Part shown: positions 9,434-18,365 of the stretch, piece after piece
Numbering within the stretch: position 1 is the stretch's first letter
Layout: each line of letters opens with the position of its first letter
Source of the DNA: Sphingobium sp.
GTDB lineage: Bacteria > Pseudomonadota > Alphaproteobacteria > Sphingomonadales > Sphingomonadaceae
Length of the DNA stretch: 64,000 nucleotides
NCBI GenBank assembly: GCA_020446425.1
Contig: JAGRES010000022.1
Coordinates: forward strand, 35,733 to 99,732
Direction of reading: 5' to 3'
Position numbers and translations under genes: made by a program
The notes under the pieces: generated by a model
The model's database searches: none
Told to the model about the DNA's origin: nothing
The model's input: only the letters and a program-made list of their open reading frames with translations

Positions 9434-10419
9434 CTCGCGCCCACGACCACGCACGCCGCGAACATCAGCGCACCGGCAAAGCGGTTCGAGCGGAATTTGG
9501 CCAGAGCATTTCCAGCAAAAGTGGGAACCGGTTTTGCGTCCGGAAAAGCGTCAACTGAAAACCCTGGATCCAGACCGTCTTCTTTCAAAGTCGCCACCTG
9601 CCATAGCAGATGCGCGGCAACGGGTAGGAGAGCGAGCAATACCAGCGGATCGGGCCGCGCCAGCCAGATTGTACCTGCCCACAACAGCAGGGCCATCGCA
9701 TAAAATCCCGCCACACCGCCACGAACATGTGATCCCATGGCCAGTGCGCTGGATTTGATGCCGACGAGCGCGTCGTCTTCCTTGTCCTGTAACGCATAGA
9801 TGCTGTCGTAACCGATCACCCAGCAGATGCTGCCCAGATAGAGCAGCGCGCCCGCTATGCCGATGCTGCCCTGCATTTCGGTCCATCCCACCAGCGCCGC
9901 CCAGCTGAACACCAGTCCCAACCAGACCTGCGGCCACCAGGTAATGCGCTTCATGAAGGGATAAGCCGCAACCAGCGCAAGGCTGGCCAGCGCCATCAAC
10001 TGCGCCTGCCACCGTAATTGCAGCAGCACGACCAGTCCAATAAGGCACAGCGCGCCCATCCACAGGGCCGCCTGAATGACGCTTATTCGGCCTGCTGCGA
10101 CGGGGCGGCTGGCGGTGCGCGCGACCTTTTTGTCGAGGTCCCGATCCACTATGTCGTTCCACACGCACCCGGCTGCGCGCATCGCGATGCTGCCCACCAG
10201 AAACCACAATATCATGCGCCAATGCTCCAGCCCGTTTCCGGCGAGCGCAATGGCCCATGCGCCCGGCCAGAACAGCAGCCACCAGCCGATCGGCCGGTCG
10301 AAGCGGGCCATCGACGCCAGATCGCGCACTCGCCCGGGCAGCAGCGCCATCAGCCCGCCTGCCTGGCTGTCGGGCACGATATTGCCTTGCATGGGCGGCG
10401 TCTTTTGCTGTTTAGACAT
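9430..10419 (-). CDS. ubiA: 4-hydroxybenzoate polyprenyltransferase
   Basis: 329 residues from the ATG at 10419 (MSKQQKTPPMQGN). The frame is open for 44 more codons, but those overlap rsmE. UbiA attaches the polyprenyl chain to 4-hydroxybenzoate at the inner membrane, the first committed membrane step of ubiquinone synthesis. Both Asp-rich prenyl-diphosphate motifs are visible: NDIVDRDLD plus the conserved VARTASRP, and later DSIYALQDKEDD. About eight hydrophobic helices surround them. It is divergent from rsmE by 27 bases and convergent with the DUF305 gene, the two stops overlapping at TTAA. It pairs functionally with coq7 at 21618. Confidence 0.95.
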   Translation of the reverse strand: MSKQQKTPPMQGNIVPDSQAGGLMALLPGRVRDLASMARFDRPIGWWLLFWPGAWAIALAGNGLEHWRMILWFLVGSIAMRAAGCVWNDIVDRDLDKKVARTASRPVAAGRISVIQAALWMGALCLIGLVVLLQLRWQAQLMALASLALVAAYPFMKRITWWPQVWLGLVFSWAALVGWTEMQGSIGIAGALLYLGSICWVIGYDSIYALQDKEDDALVGIKSSALAMGSHVRGGVAGFYAMALLLWAGTIWLARPDPLVLLALLPVAAHLLWQVATLKEDGLDPGFSVDAFPDAKPVPTFAGNALAKFRSNRFAGALMFAACVVVGAS

Positions 10420-10446
10420 CACTGGTTCCAATGACGGAAGTGATGC

Positions 10447-11196
10447 ATGCCCGCAACCCCTGCCTGGCCCCCGCGCAGCGCCCCGCGCCTCCATGTCGAG
10501 GCCGATCTGGGCGAGAGCATCACTGTGCCCGTTGATGGCAATGCAGCGCATTACCTGATTTCCGTGATGCGCGTGAAGGATGGCGACGCGGTTCTGCTGT
10601 TCAATGGCAGGGACGGCGAATGGGCCGCGCGCGCTGCCGATATCCGTAAGCGCGATCTTGTGCTGGAATGCATGGAGCAGACCAAGGCGCTGGAGGCCGT
10701 GCCCAATTTCTGGCTATGCGCTGCGCCGATCAAGAAAGCCCGGATCGACATGGTCGCGGAAAAAGCTTGTGAACTCGGCGTTGCCAAGCTCCAGCCCGTG
10801 CTGACCAGTCGCGCGGTCGTCGACAAGCTCAATCTGGAGCGGTTGCGCACGCATATGGTCGAGGCCGCCGAGCAATGCGGGCGCACCGCCGTACCGGACA
10901 TCGGCGAGATGGCGAAGCTTGATGCCCTGTTGCGGGACTGGCCAGCTGAGCGTCATCTGTTCTTCGCCGATGAGTTGGGGGGCGCGCCGATGCGTGATGC
11001 CTTTGCCGCCCATACCGGGCCCGCTGCACTACTCATCGGCCCGGAAGGCGGCTTCACCGATCAGGAAAGGGAAGCGATCCGCGCCCATTCGTCAGCCGTC
11101 GCCATATCGCTTGGCCCGCGCATATTGCGCGCGGAAACCGCCGCCATCGCTGCCACTGCATGCTGGATGGCGAGTAATGGCGACTGGGCTGAATAG
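10447..11196 (+). CDS. rsmE: 16S rRNA m3U1498 methyltransferase
   Basis: 249 residues. An N-terminal PUA-like RNA-binding domain (about residues 12-80, with AHYLISVMRVKDGD and LLFNGRDGEW) is followed by a SPOUT methyltransferase domain with the SAM-binding knot LLIGPEGGFTDQE and LGPRILRAETAAIA. The enzyme methylates N3 of U1498 in 16S rRNA. Length and motifs are normal. gshA follows after about 100 bases, a pairing commonly seen in alphaproteobacteria. Confidence 0.95.
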   Translation: MPATPAWPPRSAPRLHVEADLGESITVPVDGNAAHYLISVMRVKDGDAVLLFNGRDGEWAARAADIRKRDLVLECMEQTKALEAVPNFWLCAAPIKKARIDMVAEKACELGVAKLQPVLTSRAVVDKLNLERLRTHMVEAAEQCGRTAVPDIGEMAKLDALLRDWPAERHLFFADELGGAPMRDAFAAHTGPAALLIGPEGGFTDQEREAIRAHSSAVAISLGPRILRAETAAIAATACWMASNGDWAE

Positions 11197-11239
11197 CGAT
11201 CTTCCCTGTAACGAAACACACTTTTGCGGCGAATTGGAA

Positions 11240-11268
11240 TTGATTGGCGGGCAGGCCATCCCTATCTG
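11240..11268 (+). promoter_or_regulatory. Possible sigma70-type promoter for gshA
   Basis: TTGATT (11240-11245), a 17-base spacer, and TATCTG (11263-11268) lie in the rsmE-gshA gap. This would start a transcript about 20 bases before the gshA ATG at 11296, leaving room for the GGCAGGG ribosome binding site. Sequence match only. Confidence 0.35.
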
Positions 11269-11295
11269 CTCCCACAGACAAAGAACAGGCAGGGC

Positions 11296-12669
11296 ATGAG
11301 CACCAGAACGTCCTCAGGAGGGGAAGATCCCATCATCGAAAGCCGGGATCAGCTGATCTCCGTTTTTGCGAAAGGCGAAAAGCCCAGGGAACGCTGGCGC
11401 ATCGGCACCGAGCATGAGAAGTTCGTCTATGCGCTCGATGATCGTCACGCCCCCTCTTATGACGAGCCGCGCGGCATCCGCGCATTGCTGGACGGTCTGA
11501 CGCGTTTCGGTTGGGAACCGGTTATTGAAGGCGGCAATGTCATCGCGCTCTCCGGCAAGGACGGCACGATCAGCCTTGAGCCCGCAGGCCAGCTCGAACT
11601 GTCGGGCGCGCCGTTGGAAAATCTGCACGAGACATGCGCCGAGACCGGACGGCACCTCGAGCAGGTGAAGGCTGTGGGTGACGAGCTGGGCCTAGGTTTC
11701 CTCGGGCTAGGCATGTGGCCGGACAAGACCCGCGAGGAGCTGCCCATCATGCCCAAGGGGCGATATGGCATCATGCTGCGGCATATGCCGCGCGTCGGCA
11801 GCCTCGGTCTCGATATGATGCTGCGCACCTGCACCATCCAGACTAATCTCGATTATGCGTCCGAAGCCGACATGGCGCAGAAGTTCCGCGTCAGCCTTGC
11901 GCTGCAGCCGATTGCGACCGCCCTGTTCGCCAATTCCGCTTTTACGGAGGGCAAGCCCAACGGCTATCTTTCCTATCGCAGCCATATCTGGTCCGACACC
12001 GATCCGGCGCGCACCGGCATGCTGCCCTTCGTGTTCGAGGATGGCTTCGGCTATGAGCGCTATGCCGACTATGCGCTCGATGTGCCGATGTATTTCGTTT
12101 ATCGCGACGGCACCTATATCGACGCGGCAGGCCAGAGCTTCCGCGATTTCCTCGAAGGCCGCCTGCCCGCCCTGCCGGGCGAAAAGCCGACGCTTTCCGA
12201 CTGGAACGACCATCTTTCCACCGCCTTTCCCGAAGTGCGCCTGAAAAGCTTTCTCGAAATGCGCGGCGCGGATGGCGGGCCATGGGGGCGCATCTGCGCC
12301 TTGCCGGCGCTGTGGGTGGGGCTGCTCTATGATCAGGGCGCACTCGATGCCGCATGGGATCTGGTGAAGGACTGGAGCATGGAGGAGCGGCAGGCGCTGC
12401 GTGACAGCGTGCCGAAACTCGGCCTGAAAGCACCGGTGCCCGGTGGGCGGACGCTAAGCGACATCGCCCCTGACGTGCTGCGTATCGCCGAAAGCGGCCT
12501 CGCGAGCCGTGCGCGGCTCAACAGCGGCGGTGATAATGAAACCGGGTACCTCAATGCGCTGCGCGAGATTGTCGCGCGTGGAAAAACCCCGGCGGAGATG
12601 TGTCTGGAGCGCTTTCATGGCGAATGGGGCGGCGATATATCGCGCATCTATGCCGAAAAGAGCTTCTGA
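11296..12669 (+). CDS. gshA: Glutamate-cysteine ligase (plant/alphaproteobacterial type)
   Basis: 457 residues from the ATG at 11296, chosen because GGCAGGG lies just before it; the frame is open 24 codons further upstream. The enzyme makes gamma-glutamylcysteine, the first step of glutathione synthesis. Family landmarks are WRIGTEHEKFVY near the N-terminus, the central LGMWPDKTREELPIMPKGRYGIM, MLRTCTIQTNLDY, and LEMRGADGGPWGRICALPALWVG. These match the GCS2 group shared by plants and alphaproteobacteria rather than the enterobacterial GshA. Glutathione-dependent chemistry nearby includes the GST at 30263. Confidence 0.94.
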   Translation: MSTRTSSGGEDPIIESRDQLISVFAKGEKPRERWRIGTEHEKFVYALDDRHAPSYDEPRGIRALLDGLTRFGWEPVIEGGNVIALSGKDGTISLEPAGQLELSGAPLENLHETCAETGRHLEQVKAVGDELGLGFLGLGMWPDKTREELPIMPKGRYGIMLRHMPRVGSLGLDMMLRTCTIQTNLDYASEADMAQKFRVSLALQPIATALFANSAFTEGKPNGYLSYRSHIWSDTDPARTGMLPFVFEDGFGYERYADYALDVPMYFVYRDGTYIDAAGQSFRDFLEGRLPALPGEKPTLSDWNDHLSTAFPEVRLKSFLEMRGADGGPWGRICALPALWVGLLYDQGALDAAWDLVKDWSMEERQALRDSVPKLGLKAPVPGGRTLSDIAPDVLRIAESGLASRARLNSGGDNETGYLNALREIVARGKTPAEMCLERFHGEWGGDISRIYAEKSF

Positions 12670-12686
12670 CAGGGGGCTGACCCGCC

Positions 12687-13703
12687 TCAGGCGTCCAGCG
12701 CCGTCATCTTGAAAATACCCTGCGCGTTGCCGCTGTCGAAGCGCAAATCGAGCGTCCCGGTAGCAGGGTCGATATCGCGGCTGATAAATTCATAGAAGGA
12801 ACCGGGGACGGAGCGTCTGACGGTTCCGTCCTCCACGGCAAATTCACGCTCCAGCCAGTCCGCCCGCGTTGCGGTCTGACGCACACGGCCGCTGCCGGAG
12901 ACTTCAATCCTGTCCTTCATGGCCCGTCCGGCGTCGCGCTGCGACTGCACTACCATGTCGAGATTGCTTACCCGGTCGGTGCCATGGTTGAATGCATTGC
13001 CTTCGGTCGCGATCCACGCCGCCTCGCTGCTCTGTCCCTTCAATATTTCATAGTCGGCAAGAGAAGGGATATCGTGATGCCGGTCGAACATGGCGGCCAG
13101 GCTAGGCAGCAAAGCTATGGCGTTGTCGAGCGATAATCGGCCTTCGCGTGCCAGCAGATCCAGCAGCCCGGACGTTTCGGTGTCGAGCGGATCGCGCGTC
13201 GTTCCGAAGATGCGGCCCGCCGCTTCCTGAAACGCACCGTCGAAACGGTCCACATGCAGCTCGCTGATGAAATATTGCGCGATGGTTTCGGGATATTCCT
13301 TGTGGCACCAGGCATAGCCGGTCATTCGCAGCCTATCGAGCGGATAGGTATCGGCCAGCGCATAGCCCAATGGCTGTAATATGCGCGCAAAGGCCGCTGC
13401 CCCGGCGGGCAGGGTGCCTGTGGCAGCGCCGCCAGGCAAACAGATGGTGCGGAGCGCGCCATGATCGAGCATCACCCTGCGGCCGGAAGCGCGGCAATCC
13501 GTCACATAGGCCGCGCCTGTCGGTACACGCTCAAGCAGGCCGTGGTGCAATACAAGGCTCAGCGCGAAGGCCAGTTCGGCGGCGCCGATATGGCCGTTCT
13601 CCTCGCCGAATAACCCTGGCGGCACTGCGATGCAGGCCGCTGCCTCATCGGCTGCGGAGCCCAAGGCGGGCGCGATCAAATCGCGCAATTTATCCTCTTC
13701 CAT
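12687..13703 (-). CDS. DUF1338 protein, 2-oxoadipate dioxygenase/decarboxylase-like
   Basis: 338 residues. It resembles DUF1338 (YdcJ/HglS) proteins, Fe(II) enzymes of which HglS converts 2-oxoadipate to 2-hydroxyglutarate in lysine breakdown. Candidate metal ligands are His81 (LDHGALRT), His240 (FNHGTDRV) and Glu305 (FYEFISRD), the same His-His-Glu order as HglS. It is shorter than the roughly 450-residue HglS. It lies alone between convergent gshA and divergent zur, with no lysine-catabolic neighbours, so the substrate is inferred only. Confidence 0.7.
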   Translation of the reverse strand: MEEDKLRDLIAPALGSAADEAAACIAVPPGLFGEENGHIGAAELAFALSLVLHHGLLERVPTGAAYVTDCRASGRRVMLDHGALRTICLPGGAATGTLPAGAAAFARILQPLGYALADTYPLDRLRMTGYAWCHKEYPETIAQYFISELHVDRFDGAFQEAAGRIFGTTRDPLDTETSGLLDLLAREGRLSLDNAIALLPSLAAMFDRHHDIPSLADYEILKGQSSEAAWIATEGNAFNHGTDRVSNLDMVVQSQRDAGRAMKDRIEVSGSGRVRQTATRADWLEREFAVEDGTVRRSVPGSFYEFISRDIDPATGTLDLRFDSGNAQGIFKMTALDA

Positions 13704-13769
13704 GCCTCATATATCAGCCTTTGCGAGAAGCCTTTCAAGACGGATCGCCATCAATGCTCGCGCTATGGC

Positions 13770-13798
13770 TTGTCGCAGCGCACAAGCCTCTCTACATT
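13770..13798 (+). promoter_or_regulatory. Promoter of the zur-like gene (leaderless)
   Basis: TTGTCG (13770-13775), a 17-base spacer and TACATT (13793-13798). Six bases separate the -10 box from the ATG at 13805, so the predicted transcription start falls at or next to the start codon. No Shine-Dalgarno is visible, consistent with a leaderless mRNA. Confidence 0.5.
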
Positions 13799-13804
13799 GA
13801 GCGG

Positions 13805-14272
13805 ATGGGTAAGCATCATCATCATGAGTTTTCCGGCGTTTCCCTGCGTGAGGAGGCGCGCAAGGTCCTGCAGGATTGCGGTGAGCAATGGACGGAGATG
13901 CGTGCGTCCATATATGACGCGCTGGCAGGGCAGGAAAAGCCTGTTTCCGCTTATGATATAGCCGATGCCGTATCAGCCGCCCGGGGCAAACGGGTTGCAC
14001 CCAACAGTATTTATCGCATCCTCGATCTGTTCGTTGCGAACAATCTTGCTATCCGGGTCGAGAGCGCCAACGCCTATATCGTCAATGCCCATCCCGGCTG
14101 CGTGCATGACTGCATCTTTCTGGTTTGCAGCAATTGCCAGAAGGCCATCCATGTCGATGACGACAGCCTCTCCGCCTCGGTCCGCGCACGCGCCGCCGCC
14201 GAAAATTTCGTCGCCGAGCGCCCGATCATCGAAGTGCAGGGACTGTGTACGGACTGTCAAAAAGCTGCGTAG
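13805..14272 (+). CDS. zur: Fur-family regulator, Zur-like
   Basis: 155 residues from the ATG at 13805; the open frame continues far upstream but into the divergent gene. An N-terminal winged helix (about 15-85, with VSAYDIADAVSAARGKRVAPNSIYRILDLFV cut by a helix turn) precedes a dimerisation and metal-binding domain with HPGCVHDCIFLVCSNCQKA and a terminal CTDC pair. The two CxxC motifs form a structural zinc site. The SAYDI, RVES and NAYI segments resemble Zur more than iron-sensing Fur, but the metal specificity is inferred. The N-terminus contains an unusual GKHHHHEF run. Confidence 0.8.
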   Translation: MGKHHHHEFSGVSLREEARKVLQDCGEQWTEMRASIYDALAGQEKPVSAYDIADAVSAARGKRVAPNSIYRILDLFVANNLAIRVESANAYIVNAHPGCVHDCIFLVCSNCQKAIHVDDDSLSASVRARAAAENFVAERPIIEVQGLCTDCQKAA

Positions 14273-14340
14273 AGGCCCGTATAAGGTTCGACATGGCTGG
14301 CCAATGGCTTTATGGTCGCTGACCGGAGACTGACATTTCA

Positions 14341-16266
14341 ATGAATGACCGCCCCAGCACCCCTCTGCTCGATCAGGTAAACATTCCCGCAGATTTGCGC
14401 AAACTGAAGCCGGAACAGTTACGGCAACTGGCCGACGAATTGCGCGCGGAGACGATCAGCGCGGTCGGAACGACCGGCGGTCATCTTGGCTCCGGGCTTG
14501 GCGTGGTGGAGCTGACCACGGCGATCCATTATGTGTTCAATACGCCCGAAGACAGGCTGGTGTGGGACGTCGGTCATCAATGCTACCCGCACAAGATACT
14601 GACCGGGCGGCGCGACCGTATCCGCACGCTGCGGCAGGGCGGCGGCCTGTCGGGCTTCACCAAGCGCGCCGAAAGCGAATATGATCCCTTCGGTGCGGCG
14701 CACAGCTCAACGAGCATCAGCGCGGCGCTGGGTTTCGCCATCGCCAACAAGCTGGCTGGCACACCCGGCAAAGGCATTGCCGTGATCGGCGACGGTGCGA
14801 TGTCGGCAGGCATGGCCTATGAGGCCATGAACAATGCGGAAGCCGCCGGGAACCGGCTGGTGGTGATCCTCAACGATAATGACATGTCGATTGCGCCTCC
14901 CGTGGGCGGCCTGTCGGCCTATCTGGCGCGTCTCGTTTCCAGCCGCGAATTCATCGGCCTGCGCGGCCTCGCCAAGCGTCTCGTCAAGCATCTGCCGCGG
15001 ACGCTGCATAATGCGGCGAAGAAAACGGATGAATATGCGCGCGGCATGGCCATGGGCGGCACCCTGTTCGAGGAACTGGGCTTCTATTATGTCGGCCCGC
15101 TCGATGGCCACAACCTCGACCAGCTCATCCCGGTGCTGGAAAATGTCCGCGACATGGCCGATGGGCCGTGCCTGATCCATGTCGTCACGCAGAAGGGCAA
15201 GGGCTATGCCCCTGCCGAAGCCGCTGAAGACAAATATCATGGCGTCCAGAAATTCGATGTCGTCACCGGTGCGCAGGCCAAGGCACCGCCGGGACCGCCC
15301 AGCTATACCAGCGTTTTCGCCAAGGCGCTGATCGCCGAAGCGGAGCGGGACGAAAGGGTGTGCGCGATTACCGCCGCTATGCCGTCGGGCACCGGGCTCG
15401 ACAAGTTCGAGCAGGCATTCCCCGACCGCACTTTCGACGTCGGCATCGCGGAACAGCATGCGGTGACGTTCGCCGCAGGGCTTGCCGCGCAAGGCATGCG
15501 GCCCTTCTGCGCCATCTACTCCACCTTCCTGCAACGCGCCTATGACCAGGTGGTGCATGATGTCGCGATCCAGAATTTGCCGGTGCGTTTTGCCATGGAC
15601 CGGGCAGGTCTCGTCGGCGCAGACGGCAGCACCCATGCGGGTAGCTTCGACATCACCTATCTCGCCACCCTGCCCAATTTCGTGGTGATGGCGGCGGCTG
15701 ACGAGGCGGAACTGGTGCATATGGTGCACACCTGCGCGTTGCATGACGATGGCCCGATCGCGGTACGCTATCCGCGCGGCAATGGCGTTGGCGTGCCCCT
15801 GCCCGATGCGCCGCAGCGGCTGGAGATCGGCAAGGGGCGCATCGTTCGCTCGGGGCACAAGGTTGCCATTCTCTCGCTCGGTACGCGGCTGGAGGAAGCG
15901 AAGAAAGCCGCCGACGCGCTCGATGCGCGCGGCCTTTCGACAACCGTAGCCGACCTGCGCTTCGCCAAGCCGCTCGATGAAGCGCTGATCCGCAAGCTGC
16001 TGGCCAGTCACGAAGTATGCGTGACGATTGAGGAAGGCAGCATCGGTGGTCTGGGCGCACATGTCCTGACCATGGCGAGCGACGAAGGGCTGATCGACAC
16101 CGGCCTCAAGCTGCGCACGCTGCGCCTGCCCGATGTCTTTCAGGATCAGGACAAGCCCGAAAAGCAATATGCGCAGGCGGGTCTCGATGCCGAAGGCATC
16201 ATCAACACGGTACTGGCCGCCCTGCGCCACAATAGCATAAATGCCGAAGCGGGCGTGCGAGCTTGA
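14341..16266 (+). CDS. dxs: 1-deoxy-D-xylulose-5-phosphate synthase
   Basis: 641 residues, normal length. It condenses pyruvate and glyceraldehyde-3-phosphate using thiamine diphosphate, the entry step of the MEP isoprenoid pathway that also uses ispE at 39264. Landmarks are [17 protein letters not shown], the ThDP motif [17 protein letters not shown] to LNDNDMSI, the transketolase Pyr domain with [32 protein letters not shown], and a C-terminal transketolase domain. Family members I recall have Ala where this has Cys in HQCYPHK. An AT-rich insert gene begins at the base after its stop. Confidence 0.97.
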   Translation: MNDRPSTPLLDQVNIPADLRKLKPEQLRQLADELRAETISAVGTTGGHLGSGLGVVELTTAIHYVFNTPEDRLVWDVGHQCYPHKILTGRRDRIRTLRQGGGLSGFTKRAESEYDPFGAAHSSTSISAALGFAIANKLAGTPGKGIAVIGDGAMSAGMAYEAMNNAEAAGNRLVVILNDNDMSIAPPVGGLSAYLARLVSSREFIGLRGLAKRLVKHLPRTLHNAAKKTDEYARGMAMGGTLFEELGFYYVGPLDGHNLDQLIPVLENVRDMADGPCLIHVVTQKGKGYAPAEAAEDKYHGVQKFDVVTGAQAKAPPGPPSYTSVFAKALIAEAERDERVCAITAAMPSGTGLDKFEQAFPDRTFDVGIAEQHAVTFAAGLAAQGMRPFCAIYSTFLQRAYDQVVHDVAIQNLPVRFAMDRAGLVGADGSTHAGSFDITYLATLPNFVVMAAADEAELVHMVHTCALHDDGPIAVRYPRGNGVGVPLPDAPQRLEIGKGRIVRSGHKVAILSLGTRLEEAKKAADALDARGLSTTVADLRFAKPLDEALIRKLLASHEVCVTIEEGSIGGLGAHVLTMASDEGLIDTGLKLRTLRLPDVFQDQDKPEKQYAQAGLDAEGIINTVLAALRHNSINAEAGVRA

Positions 16267-16791
16267 ATGGATAAAGAGTCAGCTGCCCAGCTGGTATTAT
16301 CTGAATTTACTCATGCCTGTTATGTTCACTATACTTGCTTCGTATTTGCTACGCTCGGCATACCAATGGTGACTAACCAGTTCGGAGAGCAAGAAGAAAT
16401 TGGCAAAGTATTTATTGGGCCATCGCCTCCCGAAGAGGGGAACGCTCATTCGGTGATTTCGGTCGGTGATCTTAGGGCCTTTTCCAGAAAAGACGGTCGG
16501 TTTACTGATATTATAGCCAAATCAACCATAGTCTCGCTCTTTGCTGAGTGGGATGAGCACTACCGGCCTAAATTTGCTGCAACGCTTGGTATTAAACCTA
16601 ACGAGGTAGAAAACGATCTGATGGGTGACGTCAGAAAAATAAGAAATTTGATAGTTCACAAAAAAATAGCAAAGAACACCCGTCTGTCCTGCTTGAGTTG
16701 GGATATTGATGGTGATTTCTGTGTCACAACAGAAATGATGGGAATTCTCATGGATCATCTCCATAAGATGAAAACTTGGACGCCTTTTTAG
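16267..16791 (+). CDS. Unrecognised HEPN-like helical protein on an AT-rich insert
   Basis: 174 residues, starting immediately after the dxs stop. I do not recognise the full protein. The C-terminal half holds RNLIVH at residues 126-131 in a helix (DLMGDVRKIRNLIVHKK), which matches the canonical HEPN RNase motif RNxxxH. By hand count the gene is 226 G+C of 525 (43%), against 41 of 60 for a sampled line of the next gene, so it is probably acquired. It lacks a signal peptide or membrane helix. No antitoxin-like nucleotidyltransferase or partner ORF is adjacent. It could be a solo HEPN toxin, an abortive-infection effector, or a non-catalytic relative. Confidence 0.6.
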   Translation: MDKESAAQLVLSEFTHACYVHYTCFVFATLGIPMVTNQFGEQEEIGKVFIGPSPPEEGNAHSVISVGDLRAFSRKDGRFTDIIAKSTIVSLFAEWDEHYRPKFAATLGIKPNEVENDLMGDVRKIRNLIVHKKIAKNTRLSCLSWDIDGDFCVTTEMMGILMDHLHKMKTWTPF

Positions 16792-16832
16792 CATGCTGGT
16801 GCACCTCTTCTCAGATATATTAGGCCGGTAGA

Positions 16833-17471
16833 ATGGATCCTCGTAGAATTGGACTGCTCGGAGGGTCGTTCAACCCGGCCCATGGCGGGCACAGGGCGAT
16901 CAGCCTGTTCGCCAGAGAGGCGCTGGCGCTGGATGAAGTCTGGTGGCTGGTCAGTCCCGGTAATCCGCTGAAACCCGCAAAAGGCATGGCACCACTCGCT
17001 GCACGCCTGTCCTATGCGCAAAAACTGGCTCGCTGCGCGCCCATTCGTGCGACGGCTATCGAGGCGGAGCTGGGCACCCGCTATACCTATGACACATTGC
17101 GCGCGCTCATCCGCCGCTATCCGCGCTATCGCTTCATATGGCTGATGGGCGCGGACAATCTGCACCAGTTCGTCCAGTGGAAGAACTGGCGCGGCATAGC
17201 ACGCACGATCCCCATTGCCGTTATCGCCCGTCCGGGCTATGATGCGCGTACTCACGGCCATCCGGCCATGAGCTGGCTGCGGCGCTTCGTCCGGCCCGCA
17301 GTCCAGAGCAGCAACTGGACGAACTGGAGACCACCGGCGCTCGTGCACTTGCGCTTTCGCCCTGATCCACGGTCGGCAACCCTGCTGAGGCAGGCAAACC
17401 CCCATTGGTATCGCGCATATGACGGGTCGCGTGTCCGTGACCCGCTGACGCATCGCATGATCCCGGTATGA
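16833..17471 (+). CDS. nadD: Nicotinate-nucleotide adenylyltransferase
   Basis: 212 residues. The nucleotidyltransferase motif GLLGGSFNPAHGGH lies at residues 7-20, and the SxxR-like ATP-binding motif is GSRVRDPL near the end. WLMGADNLHQFVQWKNW matches the NadD substrate pocket. It makes nicotinate adenine dinucleotide in NAD synthesis. It begins the usual nadD-rsfS-rlmH-envC-ctpA order, and is separated from dxs by the AT-rich insert gene. GC content returns to the window norm here. Confidence 0.95.
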   Translation: MDPRRIGLLGGSFNPAHGGHRAISLFAREALALDEVWWLVSPGNPLKPAKGMAPLAARLSYAQKLARCAPIRATAIEAELGTRYTYDTLRALIRRYPRYRFIWLMGADNLHQFVQWKNWRGIARTIPIAVIARPGYDARTHGHPAMSWLRRFVRPAVQSSNWTNWRPPALVHLRFRPDPRSATLLRQANPHWYRAYDGSRVRDPLTHRMIPV

Positions 17472-17493
17472 TCCGCTTGATGAAGGAGCGACT

Positions 17494-17889
17494 TTGAACT
17501 CTATGCAAACCGCCAGTCCGGCCAACGATACCGGATCTCAGGCAGACCTCCACGCCATCGTCATGCAGTCGCTGGATGACGATCAGGCACAGGAAACCGT
17601 CTCCATCCCCCTGGCAGGCAAAAGCAGCATCGCCGACCATATGGTCATCGCCAGCGGGCGTTCATCCCGTCAGGTGGCGTCGATGGCGCAGAAGCTTGCC
17701 GAACGCATCAAGCAGCAGACCGGCCGCAGCGCGCGGATCGAAGGGCTGCCGGCTGCCGACTGGGTGCTGATCGACGCTGGAGACGTAATCGTCCATCTGT
17801 TCCGCCCGGAAGTGCGCAGCTTCTACAATCTGGAGCGGATGTGGGGATTTGCCGACGCACCCAGCGCGCCACAGGCCGTGACGCACTGA
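17494..17889 (+). CDS. rsfS: Ribosomal silencing factor RsfS
   Basis: 131 residues if the start is TTG at 17494. GAAGGAG (17482-17488) sits five to six bases before it, while the ATG at 17503 would be about 14 bases away, so TTG is the better-supported start. RsfS binds L14 on the large subunit and blocks subunit joining in poor growth. The family core is seen in DHMVIASGRSSRQVASMAQ and DWVLIDAGDVIVHLFRPEVRSFYNLE. Confidence 0.93.
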   Translation: MNSMQTASPANDTGSQADLHAIVMQSLDDDQAQETVSIPLAGKSSIADHMVIASGRSSRQVASMAQKLAERIKQQTGRSARIEGLPAADWVLIDAGDVIVHLFRPEVRSFYNLERMWGFADAPSAPQAVTH

Positions 17890-17935
17890 CCTTCCGCTTA
17901 ACAGCGGAGCGTAAAATAATGAGGATACCGCGCCC

Positions 17936-18361
17936 ATGCTGCTGCACATCATAGCGCGCGGAAAAATTGGCCGCTCTGCGGAGGCCGAACTGGTCGACCG
18001 CTATTGCAAGCGCGTCTCCTGGCCTACGCGCATCACCGAATTGCCCGACACAGGCGGGAAAATACCCGCCCCTTCAGCCAGCCCGCATGTCACGGTGCTG
18101 CTCGATGAAAAGGGCAAGCAGCTCACATCCATGGAATTCGCCGAAATATTGGGGCGATGGCGGGATAACGGCATGCGCGAATGCCGGTTGATGATCGGCG
18201 CCGCCGACGGTTTCGATGACGAGGAACGCGCCAATGCCGACCTGCTTATCGCCTTTGGCCGCATGACATGGCCGCATATGATGGCGCGCGCCATGCTGGC
18301 CGAACAATTGTGGCGCGCCACATCCATCCTTGCCAACCACCCCTATCATCGCGAAGGATAG
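17936..18361 (+). CDS. rlmH: 23S rRNA m3-pseudouridine1915 methyltransferase
   Basis: 141 residues, a small SPOUT enzyme that methylates pseudouridine 1915 in helix 69 of 23S rRNA on assembled 70S ribosomes. Landmarks are LLHIIARGKIG at the start, LLDEKGKQLTSMEFAE, the knot region LMIGAADGFDDEE, and the conserved C-terminus LAEQLWRATSILANHPYHR. Length and motifs are normal. envC follows within five bases. Confidence 0.95.
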   Translation: MLLHIIARGKIGRSAEAELVDRYCKRVSWPTRITELPDTGGKIPAPSASPHVTVLLDEKGKQLTSMEFAEILGRWRDNGMRECRLMIGAADGFDDEERANADLLIAFGRMTWPHMMARAMLAEQLWRATSILANHPYHREG

Positions 18362-18365
18362 GGGC

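Noticed and set aside
14707-16230. 507-codon minus-strand frame inside dxs
   Set aside because: Antisense shadow of a GC-rich gene; dxs has complete family motifs and the shadow has no recognisable domain or ribosome binding site.
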